33,056 bases of DNA from Alexandriicola marinus (GTDB taxonomy: Bacteria > Pseudomonadota > Alphaproteobacteria > Rhodobacterales > Rhodobacteraceae), in contig NZ_RBVZ01000016.1 in assembly GCF_004000435.1 (NCBI RefSeq), positions 1 to 33,056 of the forward strand, read 5' to 3'. Both the position numbers and the translations under genes were made by a program. Shown here piece after piece: positions 1 to 9,341 of this stretch; position 1 is the first letter of the stretch, and each line of letters begins with the position of its first letter. The notes under the pieces were generated by a model, which was not told where the DNA came from, made no database searches, and saw only the letters and a program-made list of their open reading frames with translations.

Positions 1-36
1 GCGGCCGGATTTTTCCGTTGTTTTCGAGGGTTGTGC

Positions 37-59
37 GGGACCGGCTGAGCACCGGTCCC
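37..59. other. Isolated hairpin left of the defence operon
   Basis: A perfect 8-bp inverted repeat (GGGACCGG at 37-44, CCGGTCCC at 52-59) has a 7-base loop. It lies about 190 bases beyond the stop codon of the last gene of the minus-strand defence operon and could end that transcript. Neither side carries a T-run, so intrinsic termination is only weakly supported. Nothing else was recognised in bases 1-245. Confidence 0.3.
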
Positions 60-245
60 AGCGCAAAGTGGCCCGGAAGCGGTCTCTCAGGGCCCATATT
101 CTCCGGACCTCATGACTGCGCCAATTTGGTGAACAGCTTACAACCGAATGAAATTGCTTTCTTTTTCCGAAGATGCGGCTGAACACTTCGACACCGGTGG
201 CGTTCGCAAGGTGGAACCAACGTCGAACTTATGACTGCAGGAATG

Positions 246-1430
246 CTAGGTGACCTCGTCGGCTTTCCAGACGATTAGGTCGCTGGCGTCCGGCACGCGG
301 GCGTTCTTGTTGCGCGTCTTCCAGGTAGGCTCGATGAGGTTTTGCTTCGACAACTCTACGATCTGCTTCTTGATTTCTGGCGGTGAGACATAGTGCTTCT
401 CCATGAAGGTTGCGGCAAATCTCTCAAAAGTTCTGGGCGCATCCTTTGTGCACTGGGCGAGCTCGGTCACGAGCGCCGGAAGGTCTTCGAGGTGCCTTCT
501 TCTCATGGCGCCGTATGGCCCCGGGGAGTGCTCCTCGTCGTCGAACATGCTGAGCTGGCCGCGCGCCCGCCGGTCCTGCACCTTCCACTCATGGTCCGGT
601 AGCGCCTTCTTCTCTACTTCCCTGAGCACAAACACGCCGTCAGGAGCTGAGGTGCCGTAGACCATGCTGAAATGCAGGCGCCGCTTCTCGACCATCTCGA
701 TCGGCGAGTGGCAAGCGTAGGCGAAGCGCAGTTCCGTCTTGAACATTCGGAGCACAGCCGCCCGGATATCCTGCGCCGGCAGCTCCCGGCCCGCAAGTTC
801 GGCGGCAATATCGTCTCCAACAATGGCTCGTAGCCAACGCTCTCGGTCTTCAGATGGGTGGTAAAGGTGGCGCTGGATGTGTTCGTGCATGAAGTTCAGT
901 ATCAGCTCGCATCGCCGCTGGCATATGGTCTTGAGGGCGTCAAGCGGATAACCGGTCCACCCCGTGGGATCCACGAAGATGAGGCGGAAAGGATGGGTCG
1001 CGAGGCGGTCAATCCGGGGCGCGTTGTCCTCGAAGCTGCCAGTGAGCGCGTGGATTTCGACATGCGGGAATTCTGGGCGAACGCGCTCGACGAATTCCGC
1101 TAGGTCCTGCGCCGCAATGGAGTCCTTCTCGTTGAAGATGCACCTTACCTTTGCCTCTTTGCCCTGTTCTGAGAGGTTGGCGGCGACGGTGTTCAGTGTG
1201 TCGAGGGCGATGCCGAAAGATGTGTCGCGAAACTTCGTCCTGTCCTTGTTCTCCCATGGACCAGAAAAGCCATCGATGAAATCGACAGCGCCATATCCAT
1301 GAAGGATCTTGTAGGCGAAACGTTCAAGGTACCGTCGAAGCAAGTCGTGCTTCGCTTTCGTTTGCTCCCGCTCATCGTATAATAACTCGTCCAACAATCT
1401 GACCCGTTTTCCCAAATGGCGGCAGTTCAA
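246..1430 (-). CDS. tcmP: Three-Cys-motif partner protein (TcmP family)
   Basis: The 394-residue product resembles the TcmP family, named for proteins encoded beside genes with a three-cysteine motif; the family's biochemical function is not established to my knowledge. Family-like signs are the N-terminal basic helix with KHDLLRRYL (about 27-35), the FIDGFSGP motif (51-58), which recalls nucleotide-binding or methyltransferase-like folds, and a later IFVDPTGW segment. The start is a TTG two bases after the stop of the DUF5131 gene, so translation is probably coupled; no strong ribosome binding site is visible and a slightly internal start is possible. The direct partner upstream has exactly the C-x6-C-x2-C motif expected, which strengthens the assignment. 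It is the last gene of the minus-strand operon. Confidence 0.8.
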   Translation of the reverse strand: MNCRHLGKRVRLLDELLYDEREQTKAKHDLLRRYLERFAYKILHGYGAVDFIDGFSGPWENKDRTKFRDTSFGIALDTLNTVAANLSEQGKEAKVRCIFNEKDSIAAQDLAEFVERVRPEFPHVEIHALTGSFEDNAPRIDRLATHPFRLIFVDPTGWTGYPLDALKTICQRRCELILNFMHEHIQRHLYHPSEDRERWLRAIVGDDIAAELAGRELPAQDIRAAVLRMFKTELRFAYACHSPIEMVEKRRLHFSMVYGTSAPDGVFVLREVEKKALPDHEWKVQDRRARGQLSMFDDEEHSPGPYGAMRRRHLEDLPALVTELAQCTKDAPRTFERFAATFMEKHYVSPPEIKKQIVELSKQNLIEPTWKTRNKNARVPDASDLIVWKADEVT

Positions 1431-1432
1431 AG

Positions 1433-2254
1433 CTATATCGCGATCTGTGGCAACCCATCGTGCGTTTCGCCGTCCAGCGCCCGGCCAGCGAGCTTCTTGC
1501 CGAGCCGTATCATCGGCGTCCCGTCCTGAGCGTGCTCGAGCCGCTTCCGAGCAAGGTTTTCGCCATCACCGGGCGCCCAATCGCCCCATTGTTTAAAGTG
1601 AAATGCAACCTCCGCCTCCATGCATTGGAGATGGATATTGCGGAACCAGGTCGGGCTCGCGGGGCGCGCCCTCGGCCCGCTCTCACCGCCGGTTATTACC
1701 CAGTGTAGGCTAGGCAGGTAAGATTTGAGGTCGAGATTGCCCAAGAGCGGTTCCGCTGAGATGAAGCGCACGACAGCCGGCGTGTTCACGAGGTGCGGAA
1801 GGTTCTCGTCCGCGCGCGTTTGAAGCTCGACGGTAGTGCCGAGCCACACATTCGGCCAGCCAAGCCCCCAGTTTTCCGGCAGGAAACGTAGGATGTTCTC
1901 CGGCCGCTTTGTTAGCAGGAGCCAGTCGAGGTTCGGTGTCTCGGCGATTAGCTTCCAGAGCCGCGTCCGGCTTTCGACTAGGTCCGGGCGATCCTCGAAG
2001 ACGTCAGCCATGGACGCGCAGAAAACCCGCTCGCGCCGGCCCGTCCCCTCAAGCCTGCGGTTCCACTTTGCCGGTTCCGCCCAATGAGCGTCACCACAGA
2101 AGCGCCGCGGCGCATTGATACCCCAGACGCTTTGGCCGGTCCGTTTTGCCCAAGCCTCAGCGTAGCAATTCTTGCAGGCTTCGGAGACTTTTACGCACCC
2201 CCACCACGGATTAAAGGTGTGATGCGTCCATTCGATTTTGCTGCGCTCTCCCAT
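1433..2254 (-). CDS. DUF5131 / phage Gp37-Gp68 family protein with three-Cys motif
   Basis: This 273-residue protein belongs by sight to the phage Gp37/Gp68 (DUF5131) family. The N-terminus MGERSKIEWT is typical and is followed by Cys20, Cys27 and Cys30 (C-x6-C-x2-C), a spacing that could hold an iron-sulfur cluster; links to radical-SAM or photolyase-like proteins are suggested for the family but its reaction is unknown to me. Later segments LLLTKRPENI and VITGGESG are also family-like. I chose the ATG at 2254 rather than upstream codons because GGGAG sits about 7 bases before it and the family start matches. It follows the SIR2 gene after a 123-base gap and is almost contiguous with tcmP. 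Confidence 0.85.
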   Translation of the reverse strand: MGERSKIEWTHHTFNPWWGCVKVSEACKNCYAEAWAKRTGQSVWGINAPRRFCGDAHWAEPAKWNRRLEGTGRRERVFCASMADVFEDRPDLVESRTRLWKLIAETPNLDWLLLTKRPENILRFLPENWGLGWPNVWLGTTVELQTRADENLPHLVNTPAVVRFISAEPLLGNLDLKSYLPSLHWVITGGESGPRARPASPTWFRNIHLQCMEAEVAFHFKQWGDWAPGDGENLARKRLEHAQDGTPMIRLGKKLAGRALDGETHDGLPQIAI

Positions 2255-2377
2255 ACAGTGCTCCCTAGCCTCCACAAAAAGAATCGCACGTGCGGCGCTT
2301 ATTGGCAAACTATTCCAATCAGCGTTTTACTTCTTGAAATCATGGCAGGCTCTTCGCCGCGCCATTGCTTGCTCCAG

Positions 2378-3508
2378 CTACTGAGTTTCGCGGTAGGCCA
2401 GTTCGTTCCGAGCGAGTCTCAGGATACCCTCGACGCATTCATAGCGTTTGGTTTCAAACCAAATCCCCGTCAGGCCGAGGCTCGCCAGGAAGGCGTTCCG
2501 GCCCCGCAGCTCCTCCAGGCTTTCTGGGCAAGACTCGACAACGAAATGTTGTGGGAGATCGTCGCCGTGGTGGCTCGCCTTGATCGCTTTGAAGACCTGA
2601 ATTGTCCGGTCGTTGTGCAGACTGCACCCGAGAAACAGAAGGCTGTTGTTCCGGAAATAATAGTCGAGCAGCTTCGGAATAGGCAGAGACAGATCGATAT
2701 CACCCGCTCCATAGGCAGCGTCGTACTGATCCTTGCTCAGGACGCAGTGGCCCGGGCGACGAATGTCGCCGTGTAGCTTGACCACGGTCGTCTTTTCCGC
2801 GTCAGGGAAGTCTGTTGCGTTCTCCCCTGTGATGATCTGAACAGGTTCCGGATTACCTGTTTCGAAGGCTTGTTCGATCAATCGGTCGTAGTTCGTCGTA
2901 ACCACCGTATCCGAGAAGAGCTCTGCCAGCCGAAAGACAACGTCCGGTATTGTGCCGTTGCGGTCAAACTCGTCGCGAATGTCCTGCACGAACACGTCTC
3001 GTCCTCGCAGGGCTACAATTTGCTCGATGACGCTCTCGTACTGGCCTTCCTTTAGCAGTTCCTTAACGGCTTCGCGTTCCAGACCAGCCGTTTCTGCCTG
3101 GTGCCACAAATGCCCCTCCCAGGACGAAAAACCACCGGGCACGGAAAGCCCTGCGCCAACGAAGGGAAGTGTGTCCTTTGTCGCCAAACGGCCCAAGAGT
3201 TGATCAAAGCGCCGCTGGTTCAGTTCAAACCAGTGGTTGTCGTCACCCTCGGCAGGAAAGGTGTCCGCGAAGAACTGCTCGCACAGGACTTCGTGCCGCC
3301 TTTCCTTTCTGTATTCCCGGAACGCCTGGTCATAGGCTTCGCGGTCTCCGGCAAAGAACGCCTTGCTGGGATCGGTAAGCTTGGCAAGCCCGAATTCGTC
3401 CCGGATTTTTTCTCCGTCCTCGCTGTTCAGCCACTCGTTGAAGTCCGAGAATTTCTCGAAGTGCCCGTGGTGGTCTTCGTCGCACCAACTCATCTTATGA
3501 ATAGTCAT
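2378..3508 (-). CDS. SIR2-domain protein (putative NAD-consuming effector)
   Basis: A 376-residue protein has a SIR2 fold signature: GAGLS at 118-122 (NAD-binding loop), TTNYD at 204-208, and KLHGD with the catalytic-type His246, then LFLGCS near 292. The first 110 residues are an extra helical region of no recognised family. SIR2 domains in bacterial defence systems (for example ThsA, DSR1/2, pAgo-associated) usually hydrolyse NAD rather than deacylate. Placement 66 bases after hsdS and before DUF5131-TcmP suggests a defence role, but NADase activity is inference. The ATG at 3508 was preferred over a TTG at 3553 because CAGGG lies 9 bases upstream. No membrane segment is seen. Confidence 0.85.
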   Translation of the reverse strand: MTIHKMSWCDEDHHGHFEKFSDFNEWLNSEDGEKIRDEFGLAKLTDPSKAFFAGDREAYDQAFREYRKERRHEVLCEQFFADTFPAEGDDNHWFELNQRRFDQLLGRLATKDTLPFVGAGLSVPGGFSSWEGHLWHQAETAGLEREAVKELLKEGQYESVIEQIVALRGRDVFVQDIRDEFDRNGTIPDVVFRLAELFSDTVVTTNYDRLIEQAFETGNPEPVQIITGENATDFPDAEKTTVVKLHGDIRRPGHCVLSKDQYDAAYGAGDIDLSLPIPKLLDYYFRNNSLLFLGCSLHNDRTIQVFKAIKASHHGDDLPQHFVVESCPESLEELRGRNAFLASLGLTGIWFETKRYECVEGILRLARNELAYRETQ

Positions 3509-3574
3509 GCGCGAGCCCTGCCGAGGTGTCTTGCCAGGGTGAAAGAACACCAATGGTTTTTGCGGACCTCATGA

Positions 3575-5317
3575 TCAAGCAGCTCTTTCGACTAGCGTAT
3601 CGGACAAAGTCTTTTGGAGACCTTGTGCGATCTGAACCCTTGTCTTGACCTCATCGCACAAAGCGACGAGGCGATGGACGCGGTCGACAATTCGCGCTTG
3701 CTCCGCTTTGGGCGGAATAGGAACCAATAGAGTCTCGACGCCGCCGACCCTCAAATGCTCGACAGTCATTCCCAACGGCTTGTCTTGGACACGGTCCATC
3801 AGGTCCGGGGCAAGAAACGTGATGAGCAAGTAATCCTTGTTTATCGTGTCGGGGACCAACCTTGCGAGCATCATTCTTTGGCCCAAGCACAGCCGTTCAC
3901 CCTCTGGTATCAGGCAGGCTTCCCCCATGGGGGCTTCCCGCGTAATCAATAGGTCGCCGGGTTCGGGTTTCGCGCGAAGGCTCCAGGCCTCGAACGTTTT
4001 TTCGTCGACGTATTTTTGATCTGTGTCGTTCAAACGGCCATTTCGGACGTTGGTAGTGCGGATCAGGCGCACGCCGTCTTCTGAATAAGGTGCGGTTTTG
4101 TTCTTGCAGTCGATCACCATCAGGCTCGCCTGCATGAGCGTGGCCCATTCCCAACCTGGTGGGAGTTCCTGCAATCCTTCCGGGACGGTCTGTTTTTCCG
4201 ATTTCTTGATCTGGGTCTTGGCTTCTTTTTCGTTTGGGTATCCCGCCTCCAAAAGTTCCAACCGGCGGTCGGCCACTTCCTGAAGGAGATGTTGGGCTGA
4301 CACCTCATCGGGATCTTGCGCCACAAGTTTTCCCTTTATCGCAAGGAGGTAGATCGTCTGGCGAAGCTTTTCGATGCTTTCTTCAGTTGTGAACAGAGCG
4401 TCGAAGTTGGCTTCTATGCGGGCCCAGTTCTGGGCGAGGTCTTCGGGGGTTTGGCCGTTTGCGAGGGCCGCAAGGCAGGTTTCGACGAGGGTCTGGTGCG
4501 CCTTGAGGCTGCCTTCGGCTTGCGCCTCCAACGTATCGCAAAGCCCCATCAGCTCATCCACCTTGGCCACGATGCGGTGCTGTTCGGCGGTTGGCGGGAA
4601 AGGAATTGCGGAACTAGCGATCTGCGCCCCAGAGAGATGGTCCACAGTGGTGTATGCCTTTATTCCCTGCAGCGCGCTCAATTCAAATTGAAGAGCTATC
4701 GCTATGAATTCGGGGACAACGAGATCCGAAAAGAATACCAGCCTTGAAACTCGCTGGTTCAAAAGGGCTAGAGGTCCTCTCCATGGCGCGACGCGAAACT
4801 CGCCGTCCATACTGATTAGATAGTCACCGTTCTGAACCAAAAATTCTTCCCGGTACGGCCCTTCGAAAAAGGTCCCACTGAATTCTTTGCCGACATCGCG
4901 AATGCGGATCAATGGGAAGCCCGCACCGATTTCATTAAAGCTCCGAGACTTAAAGGCGAACCCAGCCTGTGACCAAGCGGCCTCGTCTAGACGTACAGCC
5001 GCCCAGTTCTCCGGTAGCTCAAATCCTACATCCGCAGGCCCATCCAATTTTCCCCTTACGGGCTTTATCAACCCCTCAGCTAGTGCTGCACGCTTTTCTT
5101 CTGCAAGTGCGGACAAAAGATCGGTAGCATTGCCCTCCTGTGGTTCTTGCGGAACGAGTTTCCCGCGCACAGCAAGCCCGAGGATGAGTTCGCGAAGTCT
5201 CTGTATCCCATGAAGACTTACGAGTTTTCCACTCCCGCGTCCGGCACCGGATTTCTTCTCGACGGATGAGGTCCAGACGTCCAGATGCTCGGTGATCAGC
5301 TGGCTTACGTCCGTCAT
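3575..5317 (-). CDS. hsdS: Type I restriction-modification specificity subunit HsdS
   Basis: HsdS gives a type I enzyme its bipartite DNA target. At 580 residues it fits the EcoAI-like (type IB) size. The two-fold design is visible: LRELILGLAVRGKLVPQ (about 41-57) recurs as a related segment at about 318-333, each leading into a target recognition domain (about 100-250 and 385-550). Each of these closes with a helical conserved region beginning AEQHRIV (244-250) or AEQARIV. The ATG overlaps the hsdM stop by four bases, so the two are translationally coupled. The gene is intact, with no phase-variation repeats or inverted partial copy nearby. Target sequence cannot be read from the protein. 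Confidence 0.95.
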   Translation of the reverse strand: MTDVSQLITEHLDVWTSSVEKKSGAGRGSGKLVSLHGIQRLRELILGLAVRGKLVPQEPQEGNATDLLSALAEEKRAALAEGLIKPVRGKLDGPADVGFELPENWAAVRLDEAAWSQAGFAFKSRSFNEIGAGFPLIRIRDVGKEFSGTFFEGPYREEFLVQNGDYLISMDGEFRVAPWRGPLALLNQRVSRLVFFSDLVVPEFIAIALQFELSALQGIKAYTTVDHLSGAQIASSAIPFPPTAEQHRIVAKVDELMGLCDTLEAQAEGSLKAHQTLVETCLAALANGQTPEDLAQNWARIEANFDALFTTEESIEKLRQTIYLLAIKGKLVAQDPDEVSAQHLLQEVADRRLELLEAGYPNEKEAKTQIKKSEKQTVPEGLQELPPGWEWATLMQASLMVIDCKNKTAPYSEDGVRLIRTTNVRNGRLNDTDQKYVDEKTFEAWSLRAKPEPGDLLITREAPMGEACLIPEGERLCLGQRMMLARLVPDTINKDYLLITFLAPDLMDRVQDKPLGMTVEHLRVGGVETLLVPIPPKAEQARIVDRVHRLVALCDEVKTRVQIAQGLQKTLSDTLVERAA

Positions 5318-6792
5318 GCGCGCGCCCCGTTCAGTGCGTCGGACAAGATCGTCTTCAGTTGGTCGCGAAGCGCCTGGATTTCATTTTGGGTGGTAGCGAA
5401 GTTTTCCAGCAGTTCGTCCGGGTCGTGATTGATCGCATCGCCAACGTGCGGGTTCTTCAGGTCGAAATTGTAACCCCGCGCCGCGAGATCTTCGGCGCTG
5501 ATCTTCCACGCCTGATCGGTCTCGACACGCGCTTGGAACCCATCCGTCTCATCGCCCCACCAATCGATCTCTGTCTGGAATTCCTCATACTTCATCGGCT
5601 TGGTTTTGTTGTAGCTCGTCACGCCCTCTGGATATGGGTGCTCGTAGAACCAGACATCCTTGGTCGGCGTACCTTTGGTGAAGAACAAGATGTTGGTCTT
5701 GATGCCGGTATAGGGAGCAAAGACACCGTTTGGCAGGCGAACGATGGTGTGCAGGTTCGCCTCTTCCAGAAGGGCCTGTTTGAGCCGTGATTTCATCCCC
5801 TCGCCAAAGAAGAACCCGTCCGGCAAGACGACGGCAGCCCGCCCATTTGTTTTCAGCAGTCGCAGGATCAACGCCATGAACAAATCGGCCGTTTCGCGCG
5901 TGCGGTAGTGGGAGGGGAAGTTGTTCTCGATCCCATCTTCTTCCATCCCACCGAACGGTGGGTTGGTGACGATGACGTTCACGCGGTCCTTTTCGCTGTA
6001 GTCCTTGTACGGGCGTTCCAGGGTGTTCCCGTGAACGATGCTGGAGGGCGTGTCGATGCCGTGCAGGATCATGTTTGTCACGCAAAGCATGTGCGGCAGG
6101 GCTTTTTTCTCGACGCCCCGGATCGATCTCTGCAGGACCTCTTCGTCGGCACCTGACTTGACGTATTTGCTCCGCTTATGATCCACCACGCAGGCAAGGA
6201 AGCCGCCCGTGCCACACGCCGGGTCGAGGACTGTCTCATCGAGTTTGGGATCTACACGGTTGACGATGAAACGCGTCACGGCGCGAGGCGTGTAAAATTC
6301 CCCTGCATTGCCGGCACTCTGCAAATCCCGGAGGATTTGCTCGTAGATACTTCCGAACGTGTGCCTGTCAGCGGTGTTGTTGAAATTGATCTCACAGATT
6401 TTGTTGACAACCTGCCGGATCAGAGTGCCCGATTTCATGTAGTTGTATGCGTCTTCGAACACGCCACGTATGACTTGCGCCCGGGCGGCTTGTGGTCCGT
6501 GCGTCGGCAGTTTTTCTTTCAGCGTCGGGAAAAGCTGCGAGTTGATGAACTCTGACATCGCATCGCCTGTTATGCCTTCAGGGTCCTTTGCCCATGAGCG
6601 CCAACGGATTTCCTCGGGCAACGGTGATCTGTAGTCGTCCTCCAAGAGTTCCATCTCGGCTTCCCGATCATCGAATATCTTCAGAAAGAACATCCAGACC
6701 AACTGGCCAATGCGCTGCGCATCGCCGTCGACGCCCACGTCCTTTCGCATGATGTCTTGGATGGATTTGATAACCCCGGAAACGTCGCTCAT
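5314..6792 (-). CDS. hsdM: Type I restriction-modification methyltransferase subunit HsdM
   Basis: The 492-residue subunit carries out N6-adenine methylation of the site chosen by HsdS, using S-adenosylmethionine. An HsdM N-terminal helical domain (about 1-140) is followed by the conserved GEFYTPR segment (164-170), the SAM-binding motif DPACGTGG (190-197) and the catalytic NPPF (277-280). A coiled C-terminal segment ends the protein. Length matches EcoAI-type HsdM. It overlaps hsdR upstream and hsdS downstream by four bases each, giving an R-M-S order in one transcript. All motifs needed for activity appear intact. Confidence 0.96.
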   Translation of the reverse strand: MSDVSGVIKSIQDIMRKDVGVDGDAQRIGQLVWMFFLKIFDDREAEMELLEDDYRSPLPEEIRWRSWAKDPEGITGDAMSEFINSQLFPTLKEKLPTHGPQAARAQVIRGVFEDAYNYMKSGTLIRQVVNKICEINFNNTADRHTFGSIYEQILRDLQSAGNAGEFYTPRAVTRFIVNRVDPKLDETVLDPACGTGGFLACVVDHKRSKYVKSGADEEVLQRSIRGVEKKALPHMLCVTNMILHGIDTPSSIVHGNTLERPYKDYSEKDRVNVIVTNPPFGGMEEDGIENNFPSHYRTRETADLFMALILRLLKTNGRAAVVLPDGFFFGEGMKSRLKQALLEEANLHTIVRLPNGVFAPYTGIKTNILFFTKGTPTKDVWFYEHPYPEGVTSYNKTKPMKYEEFQTEIDWWGDETDGFQARVETDQAWKISAEDLAARGYNFDLKNPHVGDAINHDPDELLENFATTQNEIQALRDQLKTILSDALNGARA

Positions 6793-9143
6793 TTCGCGTC
6801 TACCTGCCTATATATTTGTTCTTCGAGCTCTTTCAGGGCCCGCTCATACTCGTCCTTGCCTCCGAACACATCGTTGATGATTTCCATCGGAGTGCCAATT
6901 TTGTCGAACGGCTGAAGTTTTAGGACCTTCGCGCTTTCGATCGTTGTGATGCCTTCGTCCGCGTACTTGTCTAGAAGAGCAGACAATACCGCACGTGCCT
7001 GTTCACCATACTTCGTAAAATAGTCGCGCTTCTTAACGTTGTTGGCGCGTTCTTTCCGAGTCAGTGGCGGTTGTTCGAATGCGATGTGGCACAGCAAGTC
7101 GAAGTCGCCAACGTCTTTACCTACCTCTGCTGCAAGGTTCTCCAAGAGCACCCCGTGTTCCTCCAGTTCTTCGATGATGGCCTGTTTTTTGTCCGCATCA
7201 TTCCAGGTGCGGATGAAATCATCCAAGGACGCGAATTCCGACCGAACCTGCTTCTTCGCGAAGTCCTTGTAGGACTCGGTGATCAGGTTGCCGTCTGGGC
7301 CAAGATACTCAATGCGCTCAGCAATGATGTTTGCGTCGACACCGCTGACGCGGATTTTGGTTGTGCCGACCGGTTCATCGCCACCCGGACCGTCGTCATC
7401 GTCGTCTGGATCATTTGGTGGATCGGGGGGAACTGGATCATCATCATCACCGGGCGTATAGATGACAACTGGGTCGCCATCAAAATCGGGATCCCGGAAC
7501 AGATCGGTCGCTCCTTTGAAATCCATGATCGTGAAGAAGTACTTGTTGTGCTCTTCATCGATCCGAGTGCCTCGCCCAATGATCTGCTTGAACGTCGTCA
7601 TAGATGAGATTGTCTTGTCCAACACAATGACCTTGCATGTCTTGGCATCCACGCCGGTCGTCAAAAGCTCGGACGTCGTCGCAATGACGGGAAACTTGCT
7701 CTCGGGGTCGATGAAGTTATCCAACTCTGCTTTGCCCTCGACGCTGTCGCCGGTGATACGCATCACGTATTTTGGGTGCTCAAGGGCCAAGGAACCCGCA
7801 GCGTTCACGATGGCTTTGCGCATCCGTTCGGCATGATCGATATCTTCACAGAATATGATCGTTTTTGAGAACGGATCAGTGGAATTCAATAGCTGCATCA
7901 CACGTTCGGCGACAAGCTTGGTCCGTTGATTAAGGACTAGAATTCTGTCCATATCCTGGCGGTTGTATTCTCTCTCGTCGATTTCCGCGCCAAGATCGTC
8001 CGTCATTCCAGCTGGCGGCGTCCAGCCTTCAATGTCCCGGTCGATATCTATTTTGACCACTTTATATGGCGCTAAGAACCCGTCATCGATGCCCTGTTTC
8101 AGACTATAGGTGTAGATCGCTTCTCCGAAATATGCGGTGCTCGAGACGTATTTTGTCTCCTTTGGGGTGGCCGTGAGGCCGATCTGAGCTGCGTTAGAAA
8201 AGTATTCAAGTATCTCACGCCATGCCGCATCCGCTGCAGCGCTGCCTCGATGGCATTCGTCGATCACAATCAAATCGAAGAAATCAGGCGATACAGACTT
8301 AAAGATCTTGTCGCTCTCATCAGGGCCTGTCAGCGCTTGATAGAGGCCGAGGTGAATTTCGTAAGACGGATCGATCTTACGATTTCGTATCTTGGTCATC
8401 ACGCTTCCGAACGGTTTGAAATCGTTCACTAGCGTTTGGTCTACAAGCACGTTCCGATCTGCCAGAAACAGAATTCGTTTGGCTTCACCAGCTTTCCAAA
8501 GACGCCAAATAATCTGAAAGGTCGTATATGTTTTGCCTGTACCAGTAGCCATGACAAGCAGAACACGGTCCTGCCCTCGAGCAATTGCCTCAATGGTCCG
8601 GTTAATCGCTTCTACCTGGTAATAGCGAGGCTCTTTGCCTGAGGAGTCCTCGTGGTAAGGCTCTAGAACGAGTTCCTCGGCCTCGTCTTCGATGCCCCGA
8701 AATTTCTTGTAGCGCTTCCAAAGCACATCGGGCGATGGAAAGTCATTGAGCGGGAACACACGTTCGATATCCTCTCCGGCTTCTGGCACTTTGTTGTGCT
8801 CAGAAAAGGCATCGCCATTTGAACTGAATGCGCTGGGGACTTCCAGAATGCCTGCATAACCCAGCGCCTGCTGCATGCCATGACTGACGCCAACGTTGTT
8901 GTCCTTAGCTTCGACAACACCAATTGGAATGGAAGGCTCCCAAGACAGCACGTAGTCTGCAAATTTCTTCTTTTTCTTGTTTCGAGAGGACATGTTGCCA
9001 CGAACAACTACTGGTCCTGGTGTCAGCGTAACTTCGCGGCGGATTTGTGTCATTGGCTCCCAGCCCGCATTTCGAATTGCTGGAGATATGAAAAGGTCGC
9101 AAATATCGCTTTCGCTCAATTTTTTCTTTTCTTTTTCATCCAT
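6789..9143 (-). CDS. hsdR: Type I restriction endonuclease subunit HsdR
   Basis: HsdR is the ATP-driven translocase and nuclease of the type I complex. In its 784 residues an N-terminal PD-(D/E)xK nuclease shows Asp63 and E78-A-K80. The SF2 motor has Walker A ATGTGKT (199-205), DECH (295-298), TATP (324-327) and GRGTR (523-527). A strongly acidic proline-rich linker (about 565-590) separates the motor from an EcoEI-type C-terminal domain that would contact HsdM/HsdS. The size fits the IB class rather than the roughly 1000-residue EcoKI class. The ATG at 9143 has AGGA 8 bases upstream. It is the first gene of the operon, so its promoter should lie in 9144-9341, though no clear boxes were found. 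Confidence 0.96.
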   Translation of the reverse strand: MDEKEKKKLSESDICDLFISPAIRNAGWEPMTQIRREVTLTPGPVVVRGNMSSRNKKKKKFADYVLSWEPSIPIGVVEAKDNNVGVSHGMQQALGYAGILEVPSAFSSNGDAFSEHNKVPEAGEDIERVFPLNDFPSPDVLWKRYKKFRGIEDEAEELVLEPYHEDSSGKEPRYYQVEAINRTIEAIARGQDRVLLVMATGTGKTYTTFQIIWRLWKAGEAKRILFLADRNVLVDQTLVNDFKPFGSVMTKIRNRKIDPSYEIHLGLYQALTGPDESDKIFKSVSPDFFDLIVIDECHRGSAAADAAWREILEYFSNAAQIGLTATPKETKYVSSTAYFGEAIYTYSLKQGIDDGFLAPYKVVKIDIDRDIEGWTPPAGMTDDLGAEIDEREYNRQDMDRILVLNQRTKLVAERVMQLLNSTDPFSKTIIFCEDIDHAERMRKAIVNAAGSLALEHPKYVMRITGDSVEGKAELDNFIDPESKFPVIATTSELLTTGVDAKTCKVIVLDKTISSMTTFKQIIGRGTRIDEEHNKYFFTIMDFKGATDLFRDPDFDGDPVVIYTPGDDDDPVPPDPPNDPDDDDDGPGGDEPVGTTKIRVSGVDANIIAERIEYLGPDGNLITESYKDFAKKQVRSEFASLDDFIRTWNDADKKQAIIEELEEHGVLLENLAAEVGKDVGDFDLLCHIAFEQPPLTRKERANNVKKRDYFTKYGEQARAVLSALLDKYADEGITTIESAKVLKLQPFDKIGTPMEIINDVFGGKDEYERALKELEEQIYRQVDAK

Positions 9144-9341
9144 GCTGGGAATCCTGCAGTGACTATTCGTGAGCTATTGGCTGCAGACTAGCGTTAAAGC
9201 ACAAATTCACCAGACGGAACTTGGGCTTAGGCATCAATCCGAAGCAAGTTGAGATGCCCGGCCGGCCATCCAACTGCACTATGCCAACAACATCAGCCTT
9301 TCTCAATGTGTATGGTATCTGATGCCGCGGAGATCGTTCTG

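Noticed and set aside
7380-7450. Trinucleotide-rich low-complexity DNA as a possible slippage or phase-variation tract
   Set aside because: It encodes the acidic linker of HsdR with mixed codons, and no long perfect repeat is present.
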